Below are positions 9,050 through 17,105 of a stretch of DNA of 64,000 nt, one piece after another; the first letter of the stretch is position 1; each line of letters opens with the position of its first letter. Origin of the DNA: Lachnospira pectinoschiza (GTDB taxonomy: Bacteria > Bacillota > Clostridia > Lachnospirales > Lachnospiraceae). The notes under the pieces were generated by a model. It worked only from the letters and a program-made list of their open reading frames with translations. It did no database searches and was not told where the DNA came from. The DNA is taken from assembly GCF_020564355.1 (NCBI RefSeq), contig NZ_JAJCRR010000001.1:124001-188000 (forward strand). The letters are read 5' to 3'. The position numbers were made by a program, and so were the translations under genes.

Positions 9050-11704
9050 ATGCTTGAATTAAACAACATCGTAAAGGATTATATTTCCGGAGATACCAGG
9101 GTAACGGCATTGAAGGGAATTAATCTGCGTTTCCGCGACAGCGAATTTGTATCAATTCTGGGACAGTCCGGCTGCGGAAAAACAACTATGTTAAATATCA
9201 TCGGGGGGCTTGACCAGTATACAAGCGGTGATTTAAAGATTAACGGACGTTCTACGAAGAAATTCAAGGACCGTGACTGGGATGCATACCGCAATAATTC
9301 GATTGGATTTGTCTTCCAGAGTTATAACCTGATACCGCACCAGACCGTGCTTGCCAATGTCGAACTGGCACTGACTTTATCCGGTGTATCCAAGTCAGAG
9401 CGCAGAAAGCGCGCAATAGAAGCACTGGAAAAAGTAGGCTTAAAGGAACAGATTCACAAGAAACCCAATCAGATGTCCGGTGGACAGATGCAGCGTGTTG
9501 CGATTGCAAGAGCATTGGTAAATGACCCGGATATTTTACTGGCAGACGAGCCGACAGGCGCATTGGATACAGAAACCAGCGTACAGATTATGGAGATTTT
9601 AAAAGAAATTGCCAAAGACCGTCTGATTATTATGGTTACGCATAATCCTGAACTGGCAGAGCAGTATTCAACAAGAATTATCCGCCTTTTAGACGGACAG
9701 ATTACAGACGATACCGATGCTTACAGTGAAGAACAGATGAAAGCGGATATACAGGAAAAGGAGCAAAAGCTTTCAGATGCACAGACAGGAAAGAAGAAAA
9801 AGAAAGCAAAGACATCGATGTCCTTTTTTACAGCGCTTTCTCTTAGTATGAATAACCTGATGACCAAAAAGACCCGTACCCTGCTTACCGCATTTGCCGG
9901 AAGTATCGGTATTATCGGCATTGCGTTGATTCTTTCCATTTCAAACGGTATTCAGGACTATATTGACAGGGTACAGCGCGATACACTGTCGAGTTATCCG
10001 GTCCAGTTACAGTCCCAGACCATGGATATCAGCAGCATGATTGAAATGATGACCGGGTCTGATAAGGATTCTGTTGACCATGACAAGGATAAAGTGTACA
10101 GTAATATGATTATGTCGGAAATGATGAATACCATGATTTCCGATGTGAAAAATAATAATTTAAAATCCTTTAAAAAGTATATAGATGATAATAAAGATGA
10201 GATTTCAACATATGCAAGTGATATCCGGTACAGCTACAATGTTGATATCAATATTTACGATACAGACACAAGCGACGGTGTGACACAGCTAAATCCAAGC
10301 ACTATTATGAATACGATTTACGGTACGAACACTTCACAGGGCAGCATGAGTGCGATGTATACCAATGCAGATGTATGGAACCAGCTGCCGGGCAATCAGG
10401 ATTTACTGGATTCCCAGTATGATATGGTAGCGGGAAGATGGCCGCAGCAGTACAACGAAGTGGTGTTAGTTGTTGATGAGAACAACGAAATTGATGATTA
10501 TACCCTGTATTCACTGGGCTTTAAAGACCCTGACGAGGTAACGGCGATGTATAAGCGCATGATGACAGGCGAAACCTATGACACCGAGGAAACAGAGTAT
10601 ACTTATGATGAAATTTTAGATAAGAAATTCCAGATGATTCTGCCAACCGATTATTACCGGTACAACGCAGAAAAAGACATCTGGGAAGATATGCGTGAAG
10701 ATGAAACGTATATGAAAAATGTAGTAGACAACGGCACACAGATTCAGGTGTGCGGTATTATCCGTCAGAAAGAAGATGCGGTCAACACGGCAATCCGGAG
10801 CGGTGTAGGTTATACAAAGGAACTGATGCAGTATCTGATGCAGGGTGTCAACGACAGTGAAGTGGCAAAAGCTCAGCTTGCCGATGAAACAACCGATATT
10901 TTTACGGGAATCCCGTTTGACAATGACAAGGATACACCGATTACAATGGATGATGTCAATGCATATGTTGCAACGCTTTCAGAGCAGGAACAGGCACAGA
11001 TGCAGGCTTACATGAGCCAGATGACAGAAGAACAGATTTTGCAGCAGTTTTCGCAGTCTTTAAAGGCACAGACAACAGAAGCCACATTTGAGGGCAACAA
11101 AGAAAAGTTAGGCATTACAAACGAAGACAACCCGTCAGAAATTGATTTATATGCTGCGAGCTTTGAGGCCAAGGAAAAACTGGAAGATATTATCAGCGAT
11201 TATAATAAGAAAGCAACTGATGAGGGCAGAGATGAAGATGTGATTAATTATACCGATTATGTTGGCATTATGATGTCTTCCGTAAGCACGATTATTACGG
11301 CGATTTCAGCGGTACTGATTGCGTTTGTTGCGATTTCACTCGTTGTTTCTTCTATTATGATAGGTATTATTACGTATATTTCCGTACTTGAAAGAACAAA
11401 GGAAATCGGTATTTTAAGAAGTATCGGTGCATCAAAGAAGGATGTTTCCCGTGTATTTAATGCCGAAACACTGATTGAAGGCTTTGTATCCGGTGCACTG
11501 GGTATTGTGATTACACTGATTTTGTGTATTCCGGCGAACCGGATTATTGAAAATGTGACAACAATTGCAGGAGTTGCAAAACTTCCTGTTGCAGGTGCCG
11601 TAATCCTTGTTATAATAAGTATGGTGCTGACACTGATTGCCGGATTTGTTCCGGCGAAGATGGCAGCGAAAAAAGATCCGGTAGTAGCACTGCGTACAGA
11701 ATAA
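9050..11704 (+). CDS. ABC transporter, fused ATPase and MacB/FtsX-type permease
   Basis: An 884-residue single-chain transporter half. Residues 1-230 are a LolD/MacB-type ATPase: Walker A GQSGCGKT (38-45), signature MSGGQMQRVAIARAL and Walker B ILLADEPTGALD. After a Lys-rich linker, a first membrane helix (FAGSIGIIGIALILSISNG) leads to a ~440-residue extracellular domain rich in Asp, Thr and Met. Three more helices form the FtsX-like C-terminus (TKEIGILRSIGASKKDV). Members of this superfamily act in lipoprotein release, antimicrobial-peptide resistance or signalling to histidine kinases; the substrate is unknown here. The ATPase and permease, usually two genes in Firmicutes, are fused. Confidence 0.85.
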   Translation: MLELNNIVKDYISGDTRVTALKGINLRFRDSEFVSILGQSGCGKTTMLNIIGGLDQYTSGDLKINGRSTKKFKDRDWDAYRNNSIGFVFQSYNLIPHQTVLANVELALTLSGVSKSERRKRAIEALEKVGLKEQIHKKPNQMSGGQMQRVAIARALVNDPDILLADEPTGALDTETSVQIMEILKEIAKDRLIIMVTHNPELAEQYSTRIIRLLDGQITDDTDAYSEEQMKADIQEKEQKLSDAQTGKKKKKAKTSMSFFTALSLSMNNLMTKKTRTLLTAFAGSIGIIGIALILSISNGIQDYIDRVQRDTLSSYPVQLQSQTMDISSMIEMMTGSDKDSVDHDKDKVYSNMIMSEMMNTMISDVKNNNLKSFKKYIDDNKDEISTYASDIRYSYNVDINIYDTDTSDGVTQLNPSTIMNTIYGTNTSQGSMSAMYTNADVWNQLPGNQDLLDSQYDMVAGRWPQQYNEVVLVVDENNEIDDYTLYSLGFKDPDEVTAMYKRMMTGETYDTEETEYTYDEILDKKFQMILPTDYYRYNAEKDIWEDMREDETYMKNVVDNGTQIQVCGIIRQKEDAVNTAIRSGVGYTKELMQYLMQGVNDSEVAKAQLADETTDIFTGIPFDNDKDTPITMDDVNAYVATLSEQEQAQMQAYMSQMTEEQILQQFSQSLKAQTTEATFEGNKEKLGITNEDNPSEIDLYAASFEAKEKLEDIISDYNKKATDEGRDEDVINYTDYVGIMMSSVSTIITAISAVLIAFVAISLVVSSIMIGIITYISVLERTKEIGILRSIGASKKDVSRVFNAETLIEGFVSGALGIVITLILCIPANRIIENVTTIAGVAKLPVAGAVILVIISMVLTLIAGFVPAKMAAKKDPVVALRTE

Positions 11705-11753
11705 TAAAGCATTTGCGATACGCACGGAATTATTAGGAATAAAGGAAGCAGTC

Positions 11754-12800
11754 ATGAGGAACGTTTACAAATTTTTAAGAGCCTCAATACTCATTTTAAT
11801 ACTGGTTGGCGGGACATATTTTATTGCGCAGGAATATTCAGCCGGTATTGAAAATGCAGTCAATACATCAGCAGGCGGTCAGAGTCTTACAAAGGAAACC
11901 ATAACCAATCTCGGAGATGTTTTAGCGACAGTAGAAGCAGACATCGCCGGCGGAGCCGGAAGTGAAAAAACGAATGATACGGTAAAGTCTGATTATCAGC
12001 CGGTACAGGGAACCGGACAGCTTGTGGAAGACAGCAAATCCCAGCAGACGGATACGACACCGGCGGCATCTTATGATTTTCCTGAAAATATGTATCCGTA
12101 CAGAGCCATGCTTTCGGATACACAGAAGGAAGTTTATGACCAGGTGTACGGGGCAGCACTGGAATTAAAGGAAAGTGTGACACTGTGCCGTCAGCTTGAT
12201 CAGAGCAGTATTAAAAATGTCATGAATGCGGTCTTTAACGATCACCCGGAGCTGTTCTGGCTGGATACCGGCTACAGCTACGGGTACACCAGCAAGGGAG
12301 CGGTCATTTCCGTGATGTTAAAATACAATGAAACGGCACAGACACTGCAGTCTGCCAGACAGAAGTTTTTAAATGCGGCGGCGAAGGTGATTAACGGCGC
12401 CAGTTCGCTTACGACCGACCTTGACAAGGAACAGTATGTTTATAAAGCCCTTCAGAATATGTGTGTCTATGATGAAAATTCAGACATGAACCAGAGTGCA
12501 TACAGCGTATTCATTAACGGAAGCTCGGTGTGTGCCGGATATTCGAGGGCATTTCAGTATATTATGCAGCAGTTAAATATTCCGTGTTATTTCTGCACCG
12601 GATATGCTAACGGCGGTTATCACGCATGGAATATTGTCTATATTGACGGAAAGTATTATAATGTGGATTTGTCGTGGGACGACTCTCTTGGAGATGTATC
12701 CAATACATATTCCTTTGCGTACTTTAATCTTTCAGATAAAGCAATTTCTGTAGACCATACGCGCAGGGAACTGTCGGTGAATCTGCCGGAGTGCAAATAA
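11754..12800 (+). CDS. membrane-anchored transglutaminase-like protein
   Basis: A 348-residue product: a membrane/signal helix at about 8-25, a low-complexity Thr/Gln/Ser linker to about 105, then a transglutaminase-core fold. The triad is visible as Cys260 (GSSVCAGYSRAF), His290 (GYHAWNIV) and Asp305 (YYNVDLSWDD). In bacteria these domains act as proteases, amidases or cross-linkers on the cell surface. The gene begins 49 bases after the ABC transporter gene with no terminator between, so co-expression is likely. Substrate is unknown. Confidence 0.8.
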   Translation: MRNVYKFLRASILILILVGGTYFIAQEYSAGIENAVNTSAGGQSLTKETITNLGDVLATVEADIAGGAGSEKTNDTVKSDYQPVQGTGQLVEDSKSQQTDTTPAASYDFPENMYPYRAMLSDTQKEVYDQVYGAALELKESVTLCRQLDQSSIKNVMNAVFNDHPELFWLDTGYSYGYTSKGAVISVMLKYNETAQTLQSARQKFLNAAAKVINGASSLTTDLDKEQYVYKALQNMCVYDENSDMNQSAYSVFINGSSVCAGYSRAFQYIMQQLNIPCYFCTGYANGGYHAWNIVYIDGKYYNVDLSWDDSLGDVSNTYSFAYFNLSDKAISVDHTRRELSVNLPECK

Positions 12801-12822
12801 AATGTCTGTGGAACGGAGATTA

Positions 12823-12859
12823 GTGTAAAAAATCACACTGATGTGCTGATTTTTTACAC
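12823..12859 (+). terminator. terminator after the transglutaminase-like gene
   Basis: A perfect 13-bp stem, GTGTAAAAAATCA with TGATTTTTTACAC, with the T-run inside the descending arm. It lies 23 bases after the stop codon and directly before the hairpin element. Confidence 0.6.
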
Positions 12860-12966
12860 AGCACTTTGTGCCGCAGGCATCACAAAGTTGCTATTTATCG
12901 CAGAGCCAAATAAGATTTGGCTCGCGATTCCTCCGGCATTAAAATGCCTGCGGAATGGGGATTAAA
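12860..12966 (+). repeat. second copy of the tandem hairpin element, before the PHP gene
   Basis: Hairpins follow one another: CTTTGTG/CACAAAG, then GAGCCAAAT-AAG-ATTTGGCTC, then ATTCC-x-CCGGCATT/AATGCC-x-GCGGAAT. The middle hairpin, with flanking GCA and GCGA, is the same unit as at 3.1 kb, and the 3' end (GGGGATTAAAATGA) again runs into the start codon of the next gene. The outer stems differ between the copies. Confidence 0.6.
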
Positions 12967-13671
12967 ATGAAATATTTAATTGATACACATACGCATACGA
13001 TTGCAAGCGGACACGCTTATAACACAATAGATGAAATGACAAGAAAGGCAGCACAAATCGGGCTGCCTGCTATTGCGTTTACGGAGCATACGCCGAAAAT
13101 GCCGGGCAGCTGCGGCAAACTGTATTTCAGCAACTTTAAGGTCCTGCCGCGGGAAAAATTCGGCGTGCGCCGTCTGTTTGGCTGTGAAGCCAATATTATG
13201 GACTATGACGGAACACTGGATATGCCGGACACACTGCTTGAAAAAATGGACATTGTTATTGCAAGCTTTCATATTCCATGTATCTGCCCCGGTACAAAGG
13301 AGCAGAATACGCAGGCACTGGTGCAGGTTCTTGAAAATCCGCTGGTTGACATCATAGGGCACCCGGATGACAGCCGGTATCCGGTGGACTTTGAAACGGT
13401 GGTGCGTGCGGCAAAGCAAAACAACAAGTTTCTCGAATTAAACAATACATCATTAAAACCTGACGGACCGCGCAGCGGCGCACGGGAAAATGACCTCTGT
13501 ATGTTAAAGCTGTGTATGGAACACGGTGTCATGATAACACTTGGCAGTGATGCCCATGTCGAAGAGGATATCTGCAATTTTTCGTATGCGGAAGAGCTGT
13601 TAAAAGAAGTGCATTTTCCGGATCAACTGATTGCAAATTTGGATTTGGACAGATTTACTGCTTTACTATAA
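12967..13671 (+). CDS. PHP-domain phosphatase (YcdX/histidinol-phosphatase-like)
   Basis: Starting at ATG 12967 the product has 234 residues; a second ATG 12 bases earlier is also possible. The N-terminus YLIDTHTHTIASGHAYNT carries the first metal motif (Asp6, His8, His10). AFTEHTPKMPGS, CEANIMDYDG, ASFHIPC, IGHPDD and LGSDAHVEEDI supply the remaining metal ligands of a trinuclear PHP site. This arrangement fits the YcdX family of small phosphatases rather than DNA polymerase-type PHP proteins. The substrate is unknown; no histidine genes are nearby. The 5' leader is made almost entirely of the hairpin element. Confidence 0.82.
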   Translation: MKYLIDTHTHTIASGHAYNTIDEMTRKAAQIGLPAIAFTEHTPKMPGSCGKLYFSNFKVLPREKFGVRRLFGCEANIMDYDGTLDMPDTLLEKMDIVIASFHIPCICPGTKEQNTQALVQVLENPLVDIIGHPDDSRYPVDFETVVRAAKQNNKFLELNNTSLKPDGPRSGARENDLCMLKLCMEHGVMITLGSDAHVEEDICNFSYAEELLKEVHFPDQLIANLDLDRFTALL

Positions 13672-13757
13672 CGTGCTAATGTGTTAAAATATCGGTATTG
13701 TTTGGAACTTTTGAAAAAATGCTGATGCGAGTTTATCAGCACAGAAAAGGGGCAGTT

Positions 13758-14072
13758 ATGAATAGTAAATTAAAAACACCTGCGGTAGAGCAGTTATTTG
13801 ATGCAATTTTAAGTCTTGAGAATAAAGAGGAGTGTGCTGCATTTTTTGAAGACCTCTGTACAATTAATGAATTGCTGTCACTTTCACAGCGTTTTGAGGT
13901 GGCAAAGATGCTGCGTGAAAAAAAGACTTATCTGGACATTGCGGAAAAGACAGGCGCTTCTACAGCAACCATCAGCCGTGTAAACCGCTCGTTAAATTAC
14001 GGCAGCGACGGTTATGAAAAGGTATTTGAACGGTTACAGATTCCGGAAGGCGAAGAAAGACAGCAGGAATAA
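13758..14072 (+). CDS. YerC/YecD family TrpR-related DNA-binding protein
   Basis: Starting at ATG 13758 after AAAAGGGG the product has 104 residues. It matches the YerC/YecD group of TrpR-like proteins: LFDAILSLENKEECAAFFEDLCT, LLSLSQRFEVAKML, and the helix-turn-helix TYLDIAEKTGASTATISRVNRSLNYG. In B. subtilis yerC lies next to pcrB-pcrA; here pcrA is about 3 kb downstream, which is partly conserved context. Targets are unknown. A strong terminator follows. Confidence 0.83.
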   Translation: MNSKLKTPAVEQLFDAILSLENKEECAAFFEDLCTINELLSLSQRFEVAKMLREKKTYLDIAEKTGASTATISRVNRSLNYGSDGYEKVFERLQIPEGEERQQE

Positions 14073-14141
14073 AAACATTACGGAACAGGTACATATTTTG
14101 CCCGGAGAAGGGATTGAACGTCAATCTCCGGCAAGGCTATA

Positions 14142-14187
14142 AAAAACGGAATGTGAAGAAGCACAAAGCTGATCACATTCCGTTTTT
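14142..14187 (+). terminator. bidirectional terminator between yerC-like and DUF1836 genes
   Basis: AAAAACGGAATGTGA and TCACATTCCGTTTTT form a perfect 15-bp stem with A- and T-runs on both sides. It lies between two convergent genes. Confidence 0.8.
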
Positions 14188-14253
14188 GGTTACTTCGTAA
14201 AAATTCTGCATGATTAAAAGCAGCTTTCTTTCCATGCTTTATATTTTTAAATT

Positions 14254-14946
14254 TTATTTTTCATTTTTGCGGCTTTTCTGCTCGGCTTTTTCGGCTTTGC
14301 GTTCCGCCTTTTCCGCCTTGCGCTCAGACTTTGTGTGCGGCACTTCCTGCTGGCTGCGCGAAGCAAAGTCGTCAATCAGACTTTCAATAATATTTTTCTT
14401 CATATAAACATCAAAACTCAGTAAAGATACCAAAGAAAAGAACTGTAAAAATTCGCGGCTGTCTGTATCTTCAACGGTAGAAAAGGCTTCCTCCGAAAGA
14501 TGCGCTTTTTCAAGGACATCTTTTGAAATGCCGGAAATCTCTCCCTTGCACAGATTATAAATCTGCTTGTAGATGTCGTCTAAGCTGCCGGTATCATTTC
14601 CTTCAAAAAACTGTTCGGTCAGCGGATTTAACAGGGCCTGTATATCACTGATAGAGAGCAGATTTTTAAAGTAATAAATAAATGTCAGGACATATAAATG
14701 CTCCTTGGAATATTTCTTTTTTACCGGCGGCGGTAAAAGATTATTCTTCGTGTAATTGTTAATCATCGTCTTTGTCAGAATCTTATCGTCCTCACGGCGT
14801 TTGCAGTCGCTTAAATGCTCGTCCATAAAAGTTGTGACCTGATCCATATAGAGGTCGATATTCGGCACCTCGCCCGGCTTGATATAATTTAACTTCGCCA
14901 GTCGCTTTAACAGCGTAGCAACAAATTGTGTATATTCAGTATTCAT
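14254..14946 (-). CDS. DUF1836 domain protein (MerR-like winged helix)
   Basis: A 230-residue product. Residues about 35-140 match DUF1836: NIDLYMDQVTTFMDEHL, KTMINNYTKNNLLPPPVKKK, and KEHLYVLTFIYYFKNLLSIS. The asparagine-tyrosine-x-K-x2-L segment resembles MerR-like winged helices, so a regulatory role is likely but unproven. The C-terminal tail (about 205-230) is a charged Lys/Glu/Ala repeat. The gene has its own minus-strand promoter and converges on yerC. Confidence 0.75.
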   Translation of the reverse strand: MNTEYTQFVATLLKRLAKLNYIKPGEVPNIDLYMDQVTTFMDEHLSDCKRREDDKILTKTMINNYTKNNLLPPPVKKKYSKEHLYVLTFIYYFKNLLSISDIQALLNPLTEQFFEGNDTGSLDDIYKQIYNLCKGEISGISKDVLEKAHLSEEAFSTVEDTDSREFLQFFSLVSLLSFDVYMKKNIIESLIDDFASRSQQEVPHTKSERKAEKAERKAEKAEQKSRKNEK

Positions 14947-14985
14947 AACTTGTCATCTCCATTCACATAACAGTAGCTATATGAC

Positions 14986-15014
14986 ATTATATAGTATTTA
15001 AAACTAGATAGCAA
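14986..15014 (-). promoter_or_regulatory. promoter for the DUF1836 gene
   Basis: On the minus strand: TTGCTA, 17-base spacer, TATAAT, about 40 bases before the start codon. Confidence 0.65.
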
Positions 15015-15081
15015 GGGGCGGATATAAAACACCTGTAATTGTTTGAAAAATTGTTATAAAATTAATGAAATTTATGCAATA

Positions 15082-15109
15082 TTGCGTGACAAAATAGGGG
15101 AAATATAAT
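15082..15109 (+). promoter_or_regulatory. promoter for the pspA-SPFH operon
   Basis: TTGCGT, a 16-base spacer and TATAAT, about 80 bases before the pspA start. No sigma-54 -24/-12 element is seen. Confidence 0.5.
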
Positions 15110-15187
15110 ATACTGTAATTCATGGGGCAGATAGATAAGTGCCCGGTAATAATTGTGTACCAATGGGTAGAATGGAGGATATTTACT

Positions 15188-15871
15188 ATGGGAATTTTAA
15201 CAAGATTTAAGGATATTATGTCTGCGAACATCAATGCTTTACTGGACAAATGCGAAGATCCGGAAAAGATGATTGACCAGTACATGCGCAACCTTGAAAG
15301 TGATCTGGGTAAGGTAAAGGCAGAAACAGCTTCTGTTATGGCAGAGGAAACAAGAGCCAAGAGAGAACTTGACGAATGTACAGAGCAGGTTAATAAAATG
15401 CAGTCATATGCTGAAAAGGCACTGACAGCAGGGAATGAAGCAGATGCACGTAAGTTCCTTGAAAAGAAGCAGCAGCTGGTATCTACACAGACAGCATTAC
15501 AGCAGTCTTATGAAGCGGCAGCAGCCAATGCGGCAAAGATGCGCCAGATGCATGATAAGCTTGTAAAGGATATTGAATCCTTAGAATCAAGAAAGGCAGC
15601 AATCAAGGCAAAAGTTGCGACAGCTAAGGCACAGGAACGTTTAAACAGCATCGGTTCAAGTGTGACAGGTGCAAACAACAGTATGGCAGCTTTTAGCAAG
15701 ATGGAAGCAAAAGCCAATAAGATGTTAGATGAAGCCAATGCAATGGCAGAGTTAAACCAGTCACAGGAAGATTCTGATATTGACAATCTTGCAGCAAAGT
15801 ATGATTCAGCACCACAGGATGCAGCAGTAGATGATGAACTGGCAGCATTAAAGGCAAAGATGGGCTTATAA
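15188..15871 (+). CDS. pspA: PspA/IM30 family membrane-stress protein
   Basis: Starting at ATG 15188 (GGAGG upstream) the product has 227 residues, nearly all coiled coil. The N-terminus MGILTRFKDIMSANINALL, then LDKCEDPEKMIDQYMRNLESDLGKVK, is the classic PspA/Vipp1 beginning, an amphipathic helix followed by helix 1. These proteins form ESCRT-III-like helical rods that protect or repair the cytoplasmic membrane. The neighbouring gene encodes an SPFH/zinc-ribbon protein like B. subtilis YdjI, matching the ydjF-ydjI arrangement. The gap between the genes is only 29 bases. Confidence 0.92.
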   Translation: MGILTRFKDIMSANINALLDKCEDPEKMIDQYMRNLESDLGKVKAETASVMAEETRAKRELDECTEQVNKMQSYAEKALTAGNEADARKFLEKKQQLVSTQTALQQSYEAAAANAAKMRQMHDKLVKDIESLESRKAAIKAKVATAKAQERLNSIGSSVTGANNSMAAFSKMEAKANKMLDEANAMAELNQSQEDSDIDNLAAKYDSAPQDAAVDDELAALKAKMGL

Positions 15872-15900
15872 TATAAATAACAGCAGAATGGAGAAAAGTC

Positions 15901-16863
15901 ATGGGGTTATTTGGAAAACAGCTTGCAAATGTTGTAGAATGGGAAGAATACAGAGATGACTGTATTTTCTGGAAATGGACGAACCGTGAGATTAAAAAAG
16001 GAAGCCGCCTGATTATCCGTGCAGGACAGGATGCCATTTTTATGTACAATGGTAAGATAGAAGGTATTTTTAAGGATGAAGGAAGCTTTGATATTGAATC
16101 CGATATCATTCCGTTTCTGTCAACTTTAAAAGGCTTTAAGTTCGGATTTAACAGCGGTGTGCGTGCAGAAGTTCTTTTTGTGAATACAAAGGAATTTACC
16201 GTAAAATGGGGCACAAAAAATCCGATAGCCATTCCGGCACCGTCACTTCCGGGCGGTATGCCAATCCGTGCGTTTGGTACATTTAACATTAAGGTCGATG
16301 ACTATCTTGCATTAATTGATAAAGTGGCGGGTGTGAAGCAGATGTACACGGTTGACGATGTCAGGGAACGTGTTGTTGCTGTTTTAGACCAGCTTCTGAT
16401 GAAGTGGATTTCTAAAGAAGGCAAGGATATGTTTAATCTTCAAGCCAATGCGTATGATATCTCAGCAGGGATTAAAGAAGACCTTGATATGCAGATGATT
16501 AAGATTGGACTGACCATTACCGACTTTAACATTTCAAGCTTTTCGTATCCGGAAGAAGTACAGAAGATGCAGAACAAAGCCGCTTCCCAGTCTATGGTGG
16601 GCGACATGAATAAGTATGCACAGATGGCAATGGCGGACAACATGAGCAATGGTAAGTCCTCTAACATCGGTGTGGATATGATGAATATGCAGATGGGATT
16701 ACAGATGGGCAGACAGATGATGGACAGCATGAGCAGCGCGCCACAGAGTACAGGTGCGGCACAAAGCAGTACGTCAGGCAGTGCACCGAAGTTCTGTCCG
16801 GAGTGTGGTTCACCGACAAACGGTGCAAAATTCTGTTCCAACTGCGGACATAAATTAGTATAA
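15901..16863 (+). CDS. SPFH-domain protein with C-terminal zinc ribbon (YdjI-like)
   Basis: A 320-residue product starting MGLFGKQLANVVEWEEY. The first ~200 residues resemble the SPFH (stomatin/prohibitin/flotillin) fold, with AFGTFNIKVDDYLALI and AYDISAGIKEDLDMQMIKIG. A Met/Gln/Ser-rich stretch follows, and the C-terminus is a zinc ribbon with two CxxC pairs (FCPECGSPTNGAKFCSNCGH). In B. subtilis the homologue YdjI helps bring PspA-family protein to the membrane. The immediate pspA neighbour supports the same role here. A long stem terminator follows. Confidence 0.85.
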   Translation: MGLFGKQLANVVEWEEYRDDCIFWKWTNREIKKGSRLIIRAGQDAIFMYNGKIEGIFKDEGSFDIESDIIPFLSTLKGFKFGFNSGVRAEVLFVNTKEFTVKWGTKNPIAIPAPSLPGGMPIRAFGTFNIKVDDYLALIDKVAGVKQMYTVDDVRERVVAVLDQLLMKWISKEGKDMFNLQANAYDISAGIKEDLDMQMIKIGLTITDFNISSFSYPEEVQKMQNKAASQSMVGDMNKYAQMAMADNMSNGKSSNIGVDMMNMQMGLQMGRQMMDSMSSAPQSTGAAQSSTSGSAPKFCPECGSPTNGAKFCSNCGHKLV

Positions 16864-16944
16864 AAATCCGGCGGCGGCTGTTTTATTTTCGCGAAAGCGG
16901 ACAAATGTGCAGTCAAGCGGGGAAAGCTCTTGATAAGGGTGATA

Positions 16945-17003
16945 TAAAAAGAGCTGTTATGCATAAAAGTATTTTTGGAATACTTGCATGACAGCTCTTT
17001 TTT
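16945..17003 (+). terminator. terminator after the pspA operon
   Basis: AAAGAGCTGT pairs with ACAGCTCTTT, with extra pairing inside (ATGC/GCAT, AGTATT/AATACT), ending in TTTTTTG. It is a strong intrinsic terminator. Confidence 0.75.
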
Positions 17004-17105
17004 GTTTATAATGACACATACTTGAAACAGTGCGTATGCAGTGTGTACATCTTTGGGCAGGATAGTCATAAAGAAACTGTATACACGCAGGAATGGAGGA
17101 ACGGT

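Noticed and set aside
15050..15187. Sigma-54 promoter before pspA
   Set aside because: No GG-N10-GC element was found; a sigma-A type promoter is present and no PspF-like gene is nearby.
17022..17105. 28-codon N-terminal extension of pcrA
   Set aside because: No ribosome binding site; TTG 17106 has GGAGG and gives the family's usual N-terminus.
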